DNA from: Prauserella_A sp040645195
GTDB lineage: Bacteria > Actinomycetota > Actinomycetes > Mycobacteriales > Pseudonocardiaceae
Reading direction: 5' to 3'
DNA length: 64,000 nucleotides
NCBI RefSeq assembly: GCF_040645195.1
Contig: NZ_JBEYXW010000007.1
Coordinates: 124,001 to 188,000, forward strand
A program made the translations under genes and the position numbers. This document shows, piece after piece, positions 28,988 through 37,202 of the stretch; position 1 is the first letter of the stretch; every line of letters begins with the position of its first letter. Under the pieces are notes generated by a model that was given only the letters and a program-made list of their open reading frames with translations, did no database searches and was not told the origin of the DNA.

Positions 28988-29018
28988 TTGACTCTCCAGT
29001 GACAGGAGAGTTCAGCAT
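28988..29018 (+). promoter_or_regulatory. MerR-type promoter with central dyad
   Basis: TTGACT (28988-28993) and CAGCAT (29013-29018) are separated by 19 bases, the overlong spacer typical of MerR-controlled promoters. A dyad with arms ACTCTCC (28991-28997) and GGAGAGT (29005-29011) sits between the two boxes. It drives the MerR-family gene, so the gene is probably autoregulated. Confidence 0.75.
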
Positions 29019-29041
29019 GGATGTCAGTGCAGGAGGTACGT

Positions 29042-29962
29042 GTGTTCACCATCGGAGAGCTGGCGCGCCGGACGGGGCTGCCCGTCAAGACGATCCGTTT
29101 CTACTCCGACGAGGGACTACTGCCGCCCACTGACCGCACGCATGCCGGCTACCGGCTCTACGACGCCAAGGCGCTGGCCAGGCTCGAGCTCGTCCGCACC
29201 CTGCGGGAGCTCGGACTCGGCCTCACTGAGGTGGCGAAGGTGCTCGAGGGGGCCGCGACCATCTCGGCGCTGGCCGCCCGGCACGTGGATGCGCTCGACG
29301 AGCAGATCCGCATCCTGCGGCTGCGCCGTTCTGTGCTGCGTGCGGTCGCGAAACGAGAATCCGAACTGGACGAGGTGAGACTGATGAACAAGCTGGCATC
29401 GATGCCGGACGAGGAGCGCAAGCGGCTCGTCGACGAGTTCTGGGACGAGGTCACCGAGGGCCTTGACGTGGACACGGAGTTCTACGCCCGCATGCGCTCG
29501 GCCAAGCCGGAGCTGCCCGACGATCCCGCGCCGGAACAGCTGGAGGCGTGGATCGAGTTCGCCGAACTGGTGCAGGACCCCGATTTCCGGGCGCTGATCC
29601 GCGGCATGGGCGAGCAGCAGGCGCAACGGCGCGGACGCGGCGATGACGTCGACTCGTTCACGGAGGCGCAGCGGGAGCGCTGGGTCGACTGGAGCGGACG
29701 CGCCGAGGCGGCACTGGATGCCGGGCTGGCGCCGGATTCCGCCGAGGGCCGTGCGCTCGCCGACGACATCGCGGCGGCGGCCGAGGAGCCGGACGGGCCA
29801 GCGCTGCGCACCCGGCTCGCGGACGAGATCGCGGCGGGAGCCGACCCACGTGCCGAGCGGTACTGGCAGCTGCTCGCGACGATCAACGGCTGGCCGCCCA
29901 TAGCCAGCCAGAACGCCGCCGCACAGTGGATCATCGCCGCGCTAAGGGCCACCGTGGGTTAG
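29042..29962 (+). CDS. MerR family transcriptional regulator
   Basis: 306 residues from GTG 29042. This start has AGGAGG five bases upstream and lies downstream of the -10 element; the ATG at 29021 would overlap the promoter region. The N-terminus has the MerR helix-turn-helix (TIGELARRTGLPVKTIRFY) and the second helix pair (GYRLYDAKALARLELVRTL). A coiled coil and a long effector domain, rich in acidic residues and Trp, follow. The size resembles drug-sensing TipA-like regulators. It sits alone on the plus strand inside a minus-strand operon conserved elsewhere, so it is a lineage-specific insertion. Confidence 0.88.
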   Translation: MFTIGELARRTGLPVKTIRFYSDEGLLPPTDRTHAGYRLYDAKALARLELVRTLRELGLGLTEVAKVLEGAATISALAARHVDALDEQIRILRLRRSVLRAVAKRESELDEVRLMNKLASMPDEERKRLVDEFWDEVTEGLDVDTEFYARMRSAKPELPDDPAPEQLEAWIEFAELVQDPDFRALIRGMGEQQAQRRGRGDDVDSFTEAQRERWVDWSGRAEAALDAGLAPDSAEGRALADDIAAAAEEPDGPALRTRLADEIAAGADPRAERYWQLLATINGWPPIASQNAAAQWIIAALRATVG

Positions 29963-30042
29963 GTGCTCAGCGTCTGAGAGTGAGTCATCGAGCGCCTGCT
30001 CGACCATCTCCGCAAGTCGCGGGTGGTCCGCATGCCGCCAAA

Positions 30043-30543
30043 CTACAGCGCATACAGGGAAAGGTCGCCGCGCAGCCGGACGCCGACCCGGTCGGCCTCT
30101 GGCAGCGCCGCCAGCAGCTGCGCGGCCGACCCCCTACCCGGCACTTCGGCAGCCGGATCGATCTCGAGCCACGGGATCAACACGGTCGCCCGGTCAGCGA
30201 TGCCGGGATGCGGCAGGAGCAGTTCCGGATCGGCGGAGCGGATACCGTCCACCGTCACGACGTCGACATCCAGGGTGCGCGGGCCCCAGCGCTGCTCGCG
30301 CACCCGCTCAGCCTCCCGTTCGAGCGCCTGCCCGGTCCGCAGCCACGCCCAGTGGTCGTGCTCCGGATCGTCCACAATGCACACCGCGTTGAGGAAGTCG
30401 GGCTGGTCGGTGACACCCCACGGCTTCGTCTCGTACACACTGGACACGGCCACCAGCACGTCCCGCAGCCCATCGACCGCGAGGCGGAGGTAGCCGAGCC
30501 GATCACCCAGGTTGGACCCGAGTGAGAGCACCGCCCTGCTCAT
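30043..30543 (-). CDS. folK: Hydroxymethyldihydropterin pyrophosphokinase
   Basis: 166 residues. Seen: the N-terminal LSLGSNLGDR, VSSVYETKPWGVTDQPDFLNAV and the ATP/metal motif GPRTLDVDVV. It transfers pyrophosphate to 6-hydroxymethyl-7,8-dihydropterin, giving the substrate of FolP. The start overlaps the folB stop by four bases. It is the last gene of the ftsH-folE-folP-folB-folK transcript. Confidence 0.96.
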   Translation of the reverse strand: MSRAVLSLGSNLGDRLGYLRLAVDGLRDVLVAVSSVYETKPWGVTDQPDFLNAVCIVDDPEHDHWAWLRTGQALEREAERVREQRWGPRTLDVDVVTVDGIRSADPELLLPHPGIADRATVLIPWLEIDPAAEVPGRGSAAQLLAALPEADRVGVRLRGDLSLYAL

Positions 30544-30902
30544 CGCTCGCGCCGGACCGTCACGGCCACATCGGCGAACGTCAGCGGGATCGGGGCCGCA
30601 GGCTTGTGCACCGTGACCTCGACCGCAGAGAGCCGCTCGTCCTTGAGTACCTCGTCGGCGATCCGCCCCGCAACGCTCTCGATCAGGTCGTACGGCTCAC
30701 CCGCGACGATGTCCGCGGCGAGCTGGGCGAGTTCGCCGTAGTGCAGGGTGTCGGCGAGGTCATCGGACTCGGCCGCCTTCGCGAGGCTCAGCCACGCCGT
30801 GATGTCCACGACGAAGTCCTGCCCGTCCCGCTTCTCGTGCTCGAAAACGCCGTGCCGCCCGAAGACCCGCAGGCCGGTCAGGGTGATCCGATCAGTCGAC
30901 AC
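30540..30902 (-). CDS. folB: Dihydroneopterin aldolase
   Basis: 120 residues from GTG 30902 (GTG 30905 also possible). The start VSTDRITLTGLRVFGRHGVFEHEK is typical of FolB and lies 11 bases inside the folP end. Conserved catalytic and binding elements: GRHGVFEHEK, DTLHYGELA, LIESVAGRIA and VTVHKPAAPIP. It converts dihydroneopterin to 6-hydroxymethyldihydropterin and glycolaldehyde. Confidence 0.94.
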   Translation of the reverse strand: MSTDRITLTGLRVFGRHGVFEHEKRDGQDFVVDITAWLSLAKAAESDDLADTLHYGELAQLAADIVAGEPYDLIESVAGRIADEVLKDERLSAVEVTVHKPAAPIPLTFADVAVTVRRER

Positions 30903-31731
30903 CACGCCTCCAGGCAGCCGCGACCCGTACCGCGTCGAGCGAGGCACCGACATCGTGCACGCGAACACCCCAGGCGCCGGCCTCCGCGGCGAGCGCCGTC
31001 ACCGCCGCCGTCGCCACCTCCCGCCCCGACGGCGGGCGCGGCTCGCCCTCGCCATCGGCCAGCAGCCGCCCGAGGAACCGCTTACGAGACGCACCCACCA
31101 GCACCGGGAAGCCCAGCGAGAGGATGGCGTCCAACTGGTGCAGCAGTGCCCAGTTCTGTTCGGCGTGCTTGGCGAACCCGAGCCCGGGATCGAGCACGAT
31201 CGCGTCCTCGGCGACCCCCGCGGACAGCGCGGCGTCAGCGCGTGCACTCAACTCGGCTCGCACCTCGGCGACGACGTCGGTGTAGGCCGCGAGCGAGTTC
31301 ATGTCCTTGCTGTGGCCACGCCAGTGCATCAGCACCCACGGCACACCCGTGTCGGCCGCGACCCGCGCCATATCCGGGTCGGCGAGCCCACCGGAGACGT
31401 CGTTGATGACCTGCGCGCCTGCTTCGATCGCGGCCGCCGCCACCGCGGCACGCGTCGTGTCCACCGACAGCGCGAGCCCATCGGCCGCGAGCGCACGCAC
31501 GATGGGCAGCACGCGTGCCTTCTCGGTCTCGGCGTCCACCCGCATCGAGCCGGGCCGGGTCGACTCGCCGCCGACATCGATGATGTCCGCACCGCGCCGC
31601 CACATGGCGTGAGCGTGCGCGAGAGCGTCCTCGCGGCTGAGATAGCGCCCACCGTCCGAAAAGGAATCCGGCGTGACGTTGAGGACACCCATCACCACGC
31701 ACCGCCCTGGCGCGGGCAGGCGAGTGCTCAC
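30892..31731 (-). CDS. folP: Dihydropteroate synthase
   Basis: 279 residues from GTG 31731, overlapping the folE stop (GTGA). Signatures: MGVLNVTPDSFSDGG (pterin loop) and VGGESTRPGS, plus VINDVSGG, DPGLGF and GASRKRFLG. It condenses p-aminobenzoate with the pterin pyrophosphate and is the sulfonamide target. All catalytic loops look intact. Confidence 0.97.
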   Translation of the reverse strand: MSTRLPAPGRCVVMGVLNVTPDSFSDGGRYLSREDALAHAHAMWRRGADIIDVGGESTRPGSMRVDAETEKARVLPIVRALAADGLALSVDTTRAAVAAAAIEAGAQVINDVSGGLADPDMARVAADTGVPWVLMHWRGHSKDMNSLAAYTDVVAEVRAELSARADAALSAGVAEDAIVLDPGLGFAKHAEQNWALLHQLDAILSLGFPVLVGASRKRFLGRLLADGEGEPRPPSGREVATAAVTALAAEAGAWGVRVHDVGASLDAVRVAAAWRRGVD

Positions 31732-32999
31732 CGACGGCCCTTGATCAGGTCCAGCGCCTCGGCCCGGGAGGATGCGGAAGTCTGCAGCAGGCCGCGGACA
31801 GCCGAGGTGATGGTACGAGCGCCGGGCTTACGGATACCCCGCATGGCCATGCACAAGTGCTCGGCCTCGATGATCACGATCACGCCGCGCGGATGGAGCT
31901 TGCGTTCGATCGCATCGGCGACCTGCGAGGTGAGCCGCTCCTGCACCTGGGGCCGCTTGGCATAGAGGTCGATGAGGCGGGCCAGTTTGGACAGACCGGT
32001 GACCTTGCCCTTGGCGTTGGGGATGTACCCGACGTGGGCGAACCCGTGGAACGGCACCAGGTGGTGCTCACAGTTGTGTGTCAGGTGCCCGGCGACCAAG
32101 AACGTTGGATGTGGTTCACATTTGAAGCTGTACACGGTGTACGGCTTGGTACCCGTCGCCGTGACCGGCGTAACCGACTGAACCTCGACATATTCCGACT
32201 CGATCAGGTCCGTCGAGTAGTCATCCTGAGGGAAACCATGACGCCGGAACCAGCTGTCCGCGACGTATAACTGGGAGGCCCTGCCGACCTTGGGAGTGAA
32301 CCGAGCACCGACAACGGTCGCAAGATCTTCCAGGAACGCCGTATTGCGACTGACGATCGTCTCGCGGTCGTTCAACACCACCATGGGGAAGCGCTGCCGC
32401 TGGTGGTGCGCGTCGCCAAGCTTTCGCGCCGACGTCCACTCCACGAAAGTGCCCGCGACGTCTTTCGCTTCCATCCAGCCGTTGGGTGTCGCCAATGGAT
32501 GGTCCGGGGTCACGACGAAAGACCCCGCAGACGTCTTCACCTCGACGAGCTCTCGCGTCTGGTGCGAGCTGACGCCGACGACGGTCGTCTCCTCGACCTG
32601 GCCGCCCGCGAGGGTCCACAGCTTGTCACCGACCTCGACCTCACGAGCCTGTTTGCGACCACCGACGGCATTGACCGTCTGCTTACTCGGTACACAGGTC
32701 GAATACAGCGGGATGTCGGTGACGAGCACCAGTTCCTCGTGGCTCTCGTCGAAAGTCCGGTCCAGCACGTGATCCGGATCGTTGTAGAGGCCGGCGAACA
32801 TCTCCCGGTACGCGCGAGCCACCCTGGCCGGCGTCTCGCGCAGGCCGTCGCGCTCGGGGTCCTCGCCGCACGCGAGCAGCAGCTCGCGCACGGCGTTCTC
32901 CGCGCGCGCCTGGTCGAAGACGCGGCCGGTGGCACGGGCAGCCTCTTCCTGGAGCAGCCCGTGCCCGTTGCCTGTTACCTCACTGTCGATGGTGACCAT
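31728..32999 (-). CDS. folE: GTP cyclohydrolase I precursor interrupted by an intein
   Basis: 423-codon frame from ATG 32999, starting 20 bases inside the end of ftsH. Removing residues 102-309 leaves a 215-residue FolE of normal length. The N-extein ends DIPLYST. The C-extein begins CEHHLVPFHGFAHVGY and continues to EHLCMAMRGI, giving the zinc ligands Cys (first of CEHH), His and Cys (HLC). FolE turns GTP into dihydroneopterin triphosphate, the entry to folate synthesis, so folate production from this locus requires protein splicing. The reading frame is open throughout with no stop or shift. Operon partners are folP (GTGA overlap), folB and folK. Confidence 0.95.
   Translation of the reverse strand: MVTIDSEVTGNGHGLLQEEAARATGRVFDQARAENAVRELLLACGEDPERDGLRETPARVARAYREMFAGLYNDPDHVLDRTFDESHEELVLVTDIPLYSTCVPSKQTVNAVGGRKQAREVEVGDKLWTLAGGQVEETTVVGVSSHQTRELVEVKTSAGSFVVTPDHPLATPNGWMEAKDVAGTFVEWTSARKLGDAHHQRQRFPMVVLNDRETIVSRNTAFLEDLATVVGARFTPKVGRASQLYVADSWFRRHGFPQDDYSTDLIESEYVEVQSVTPVTATGTKPYTVYSFKCEPHPTFLVAGHLTHNCEHHLVPFHGFAHVGYIPNAKGKVTGLSKLARLIDLYAKRPQVQERLTSQVADAIERKLHPRGVIVIIEAEHLCMAMRGIRKPGARTITSAVRGLLQTSASSRAEALDLIKGRR
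32073..32696 (-). other. Mini-intein in FolE, 208 residues
   Basis: In-frame insert from Cys (codon 32696-32694) to Asn (codon 32075-32073), followed by Cys as the +1 residue. Block A CVPSKQTVNAV, with REVEVGDKLWTLAGG after it. Block B GSFVVTPDHPLATPNGW has the TxxH motif. Block F is VYSFKCEPHPTFLVAG. Block G is HLTHN then C. No LAGLIDADG or other endonuclease motif is seen; about 70 extra residues between B and F may be a decayed remnant. Sample GC of intein lines is about 57-62% versus about 80% in the flanking extein line counted, which suggests a different origin. Confidence 0.93.
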
Positions 33000-35355
33000 C
33001 CTGCTCGTCGGGATCAGGCTGCTCCCGGTGACGCCCCTGGTTCGGGTCCGGAGCGCTGGGACGCCACGGCTGGCTCGGCCTGCTGCCACCGGGTGAGGTG
33101 GCCGGCGTCCAGCCGGGAGGAGCACCATAGTTCGGCGGGCCGGCGGAGTACTCACCGGACGGTCCGTTGCCGTAGGGCTGCGGCCAGGGACCCTGCCCGC
33201 CCGGGCCGCCGTTCTGCCGACGGGTGCCGTTCGGGTAGCCGCCCTGCGGCGGGGCGTACGGGTTGTACGCCTGCTGCGCGCTCGACGGTCGCGAGCTGCC
33301 GGCCGGTGCACCGGCGGGCACCTCGTTGCCAGGAGCGGCCGCCACCGGTGTGGTCTCGGGCTCCGGTTCCGGCTCGGGTTCCGGCTGCTTCTCCGGCTCG
33401 GGCGGCCACGGCTCGCCCCGCTCTATCGCCAGCTCACCGCGTGTCTTGATCGGCGGCTTGTCCGAGGGCAACCGCTCGCCGAACTCGTTGAACGTCGTGA
33501 TCCGCGGGCGCTTCTCAACCGTCTCGAAGATCCGCTCGAGGTCCTTGCGCTGGAGGGTCTCCTTGTCCAGCAGCTCGGCGACCAGCTCGTCGAGGACATC
33601 GCGGTAGGTGTTGAGCACCTGCCAGGCCTCGGTGTGCGCGGTCTCGATGAGCTTGCGGACCTCCTCGTCGATCTCGTGCGCGACCTCGAGGGAGTAGTCG
33701 GCCTGCCTGCCCGCCGAGCGGCCGAGGAAGGGGTCACCCTGGTCCTGGCCGTAGCGGACCGCGCCGAGCCGCGGGCTCATGCCGTACTCGGTGACCATCG
33801 CCTTGGCGATCTTGGTGGCCTGCTCGATGTCGGACACGGCGCCGGTGGTCGGCTCGTGGAACACGAGCTCCTCGGCCGTACGCCCACCCATCGCGAAGAC
33901 CAGCCTGCCGATCATCTCGGAGCGGGTCATCAGCTCCTTGTCGTCCTCGGGGACGAGCAGCGCGTGCCCACCGGTGCGGCCACGCGGCAGGATCGTGAGC
34001 TTGTACACCGGCTCGATGTCCGGCATCGCCCATGCCGCCAGCGCGTGCCCACCCTCGTGGTAGGCGGTGATCTTCTTCTCCTTCTCGGAGATGATCCGGC
34101 TCTTGCGCGCGGGCCCGCCGATCACGCGGTCGACCGACTCCTCGAGCGCGGCGTCGTTGATGACGTTCCCGTTCTGCCGTGCCGTGAGCAGTGCGGCCTC
34201 GTTGATGACGTTGGCCAGGTCGGCACCGGACATACCCACGGTGCGCTTGGCCAGCGAATTCAGGTCGACGTTCTGGGCAAGCGGCTTGCCGTTGGAGTGC
34301 ACCTCCAGGATCGCCTTGCGGCCGCGGAGGTCGGGCGCCGACACGGGGATCTGACGGTCGAACCGGCCGGGGCGCAGCAACGCGGGGTCGAGGATGTCGG
34401 GACGGTTGGTGGCGGCGATCAGGATGATCCCGCCCCGCGAGTCGAACCCGTCCATCTCGACGAGCAGCTGGTTCAGCGTCTGCTCCCGCTCGTCGTGCCC
34501 ACCGCCGAGCCCTGCACCACGCTGACGGCCGACCGCGTCGATCTCGTCGACGAAGATGATGCACGGCGCGTTCTGCTTCGCCTGCTCGAACAGGTCACGC
34601 ACCCGCGAGGCGCCGACACCGACGAACATCTCGACGAAGTCGGAACCGGAGATCGTGTAGAACGGCACGCCTGCCTCGCCGGCGACGGCGCGGGCGAGCA
34701 GCGTCTTACCGGTACCGGGCGGACCGTAGAGCAGCACGCCCTTCGGGATCTTCGCGCCGAGCGCCTGGTAGCGCGCCGGGTTCTGCAGGAAGTCCTTGAT
34801 CTCGTGCAGTTCCTCGACGGCCTCGTCGGCGCCTGCCACGTCGTTGAACGTGGTCTTCGGCATGTCCTTGTTCAGCTGCTTGGCCTTGGACTTGCCGAAG
34901 TTGAGAACCCGGTTGCCGCCGCCCTGTGCGTTGTTCATCATCCACATCAGCAGCAGCAACAGCAGGCCGAGCGGGATCAGGTAGAACAGCATCTGGGTCA
35001 GGAAGCTGTCCTGGGTCACCGTCGTGTCGAACCGGACGGCCGAGTCGCCGTGGCGAGCGCCGAGCAGTTCGGTGTACAGCTGGCCAGAAGCCCCCGCCGG
35101 GTACTTTGTCATGACCTGGGTCACCTGCTGGCCGTCGACGTTGATCGGCTCGGCCAGGTGAAGCTTGAGCTGCTGTTCCTTGTCCTCGAGGTTCGCTTCC
35201 GTGACGTTGCCAGAGTTGATCAACTGCACGGCCTGAGACGTGGGAACGGGCGTGTACCCACGGTTGCTGTCGAACAGCGTGTTGAACCCGAGGAAAATCA
35301 GGACAGCCGCGAGTATCCACAGCAACGGGTTCCTGAGCAGGCGCTTGCGGTCCAT
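32980..35355 (-). CDS. ftsH: ATP-dependent zinc metalloprotease FtsH
   Basis: 791 residues from ATG 35355 (MDRKRLLRNPLLW); an in-frame ATG at 35409 would add 18 residues. One N-terminal membrane helix, an extracytoplasmic segment, and a second helix (MLFYLIPLGLLLLLLMWMM) precede the AAA domain with Walker A GPPGTGKT and the ISGSDFVEMFVGVGASRVR pore/sensor region. The protease site is HEGGH. The last 130 residues are Pro/Gly/Gln/Glu-rich, ending DEQDGHHRQ, an actinobacterial extension. It degrades membrane and regulatory proteins. It is first in the transcript leading to the folate genes. Confidence 0.95.
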   Translation of the reverse strand: MDRKRLLRNPLLWILAAVLIFLGFNTLFDSNRGYTPVPTSQAVQLINSGNVTEANLEDKEQQLKLHLAEPINVDGQQVTQVMTKYPAGASGQLYTELLGARHGDSAVRFDTTVTQDSFLTQMLFYLIPLGLLLLLLMWMMNNAQGGGNRVLNFGKSKAKQLNKDMPKTTFNDVAGADEAVEELHEIKDFLQNPARYQALGAKIPKGVLLYGPPGTGKTLLARAVAGEAGVPFYTISGSDFVEMFVGVGASRVRDLFEQAKQNAPCIIFVDEIDAVGRQRGAGLGGGHDEREQTLNQLLVEMDGFDSRGGIILIAATNRPDILDPALLRPGRFDRQIPVSAPDLRGRKAILEVHSNGKPLAQNVDLNSLAKRTVGMSGADLANVINEAALLTARQNGNVINDAALEESVDRVIGGPARKSRIISEKEKKITAYHEGGHALAAWAMPDIEPVYKLTILPRGRTGGHALLVPEDDKELMTRSEMIGRLVFAMGGRTAEELVFHEPTTGAVSDIEQATKIAKAMVTEYGMSPRLGAVRYGQDQGDPFLGRSAGRQADYSLEVAHEIDEEVRKLIETAHTEAWQVLNTYRDVLDELVAELLDKETLQRKDLERIFETVEKRPRITTFNEFGERLPSDKPPIKTRGELAIERGEPWPPEPEKQPEPEPEPEPETTPVAAAPGNEVPAGAPAGSSRPSSAQQAYNPYAPPQGGYPNGTRRQNGGPGGQGPWPQPYGNGPSGEYSAGPPNYGAPPGWTPATSPGGSRPSQPWRPSAPDPNQGRHREQPDPDEQDGHHRQ

Positions 35356-35564
35356 TAGATCCGGCCGTAGTGGCCTCGACCCTCCCTGGCTAGGCGGTAC
35401 ATGTGACATCCGCCGTCACGGTGTTCACTACTGCATGGGGCACGGAGCTAGCCGTCCCACCAGGGTACCGCCCGGCCGCAACGGGGAACCGGGCGATCCT
35501 CCACGAAGTCAACGGTCGTTCCGGCATTCGTGTTCCCGTCGGTCACGACGGGCCTCGCCAGTGC

Positions 35565-36353
35565 TTAGTGAGCGACGGCTGTGAGCAGCTCGCCGAGCCG
35601 GGTGCGCAGGGTCTTCGCGTCCGCGGGCGACACCGTCACCCACTCCCGTCCGTCCGGTCCGCTGCGGGACAGGCTCAGGTACCGGCCGGTCGCCGTGTCG
35701 AACCACGCCAGTACCGCCGAGCGGCGCTTTCCGCCCAGGTCATCGCGGCTGTTGGCAGCCAGTTGCCCGCCGCGCAGCCGGGGCTGGGCGATCAGCTGGG
35801 CGTAGGCCTGGCGCGGGTCGGTCGGCCGGTCGGCGAGGCTCGCCCTGCGGCGCGCGGGCCCCAGCGAGTCGGCGGCCGCCGCCGTGGTCACGCCCGTACG
35901 GGCCGGCTGGGTGCGCACCGCGTCGTCGATGGGCAGAGTGATGGACGCCTCCGATCCGCGATCGGTCCGCGGGAGCAGGTCGACGATCGCCGAGGCGAGA
36001 CCCTCGGGGTAGATCGGTCGTAACCAGACTCCGTCGGAGTCCTGGACGGCCAGTACCGCCTGGCGCCCGTCGGATGCCGCCAGCGCCCCGACGGGCGGGG
36101 CCTGGAACTCGGGGATGAACAGCGCGTCGAGGCTGACCGACGGCCGCGCCAGCAGCGCGAGCCAGTCTGCGACCGGCGTGTTGCCGAGGCCACGAGCCGC
36201 GAACTCGGTCTCCGCGCGGGTGCGCAAGGCGCGCCGTTCACTCTCGGTCGTCCCATGCGAACGCACGCGCAGGGGGTAGGGCAGCTCACCTATTCCGGCG
36301 GACTCCCACAGAAAGTCGAAGGCGACCGGGGTGAAGAACTCCTGCGCAGGCAC
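35565..36353 (-). CDS. espG: EspG-family T7SS chaperone-like protein (copy 2)
   Basis: 262 residues from GTG 36353. It shares with its neighbour the N-terminal FDFLWES...GELPYPL pattern, SHG, RLRGGQ and WFDTATGRY. EspG proteins bind the tip of PPE proteins in the cytoplasm and keep PE-PPE pairs soluble for export through ESX secretion systems. It is the last gene of the PE-PPE-EspG-EspG set. No membrane segment or signal peptide is present. Two EspG-like genes for a single PE/PPE pair is unusual. Confidence 0.8.
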   Translation of the reverse strand: MPAQEFFTPVAFDFLWESAGIGELPYPLRVRSHGTTESERRALRTRAETEFAARGLGNTPVADWLALLARPSVSLDALFIPEFQAPPVGALAASDGRQAVLAVQDSDGVWLRPIYPEGLASAIVDLLPRTDRGSEASITLPIDDAVRTQPARTGVTTAAAADSLGPARRRASLADRPTDPRQAYAQLIAQPRLRGGQLAANSRDDLGGKRRSAVLAWFDTATGRYLSLSRSGPDGREWVTVSPADAKTLRTRLGELLTAVAH

Positions 36354-36407
36354 GATCCTCCCGAGCTTGACCGACGAACACGCTGCGCGAACCCTAGCGC
36401 ACCCGAT

Positions 36408-37199
36408 CTAGAGCGGCGCTGTCGTGGAGTCCGCCGCGTTCGCGAGCATCTCGGCGAGCCGGTGCCGCAGCGTCGGTGCGTCGGCCGGGGCGATCGTGAT
36501 CCAGTCCCTGCCGTCGCGACCGCGCGTTGCCTGCGTGAAGTAGCGGCCGGTTTCGGTGTCGAACCAGCTCAGCACGGGGGTACGGGACTTGCTGCCGGTG
36601 CCGCTGCGCGCGTTCGCGCCGACCTGACCGCCGCGCAGCCGGGTCTGTGCATGGAGCCGAGCCAGCGCCTTCCGATCCTCGTCGACGCTCCCCCGGCCGC
36701 CGTCCGGAGCAGGCGCCCGGCGCTGGAGGAAGTCCACGCCCGGTCCGGAGAGCAGCTGTTCGAGTGTCACGGTGATCGACTTCTCGCCACCGCGTGGAGC
36801 GGCTGGCAACAGGCGCACGATCGCGCTGGCGAGCGCGTCCGCAGGCAACCGGTCGAGGAAGAAGCCCTGCGGATCCTTGATCAGGAGCACGCCCTGCGCG
36901 CCGAGCGCAGCGGCAACGGCCAGCTGCGGCTCGGCGTTCTGTGAGCTGATCTGTACCGAATCGAGGCTGACGTCGGAGCCGGCGATGACGCCGAGCCAGT
37001 CCTCGACATACGGCTGCGGCCTGCCCCGGTCGTCGACCAGCCCACGCTGGGCGAGGTCCTGCAGCACCTGCTTGCGCAGGGTGGCACGCTCGGCCATGGT
37101 CTCGCCGTGTGAGTGCACCTGGAGGGGGTAGGGCAGTTCGCCTGCCCCGAAGGACTCCCAGAGGAAGTCGAACTCGAGCGGTGTGAGCCGCTCCGCCAC
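36408..37199 (-). CDS. espG: EspG-family T7SS chaperone-like protein (copy 1)
   Basis: 263 residues from GTG 37199, three bases after the PPE-like stop. Features: LEFDFLWESFGAGELPYPL at the N-terminus, LASAIVRLLPAAPRG in the centre, TRLRGGQVGANAR and VLSWFDTETGRYF toward the end. These match the EspG/ESX-1 secretion-associated family. Close spacing implies co-expression with the PE/PPE pair, whose PPE partner it should bind. It shares motifs with the next gene, from which it probably arose by duplication. Confidence 0.82.
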   Translation of the reverse strand: MAERLTPLEFDFLWESFGAGELPYPLQVHSHGETMAERATLRKQVLQDLAQRGLVDDRGRPQPYVEDWLGVIAGSDVSLDSVQISSQNAEPQLAVAAALGAQGVLLIKDPQGFFLDRLPADALASAIVRLLPAAPRGGEKSITVTLEQLLSGPGVDFLQRRAPAPDGGRGSVDEDRKALARLHAQTRLRGGQVGANARSGTGSKSRTPVLSWFDTETGRYFTQATRGRDGRDWITIAPADAPTLRHRLAEMLANAADSTTAPL

Positions 37200-37202
37200 T
37201 GT

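Noticed and set aside
32697..33311. A longer folE start, adding about 100 residues
   Set aside because: The extension lies wholly inside the ftsH coding region in another frame and is Arg/Pro-rich; ATG 32999 gives a FolE of normal length.
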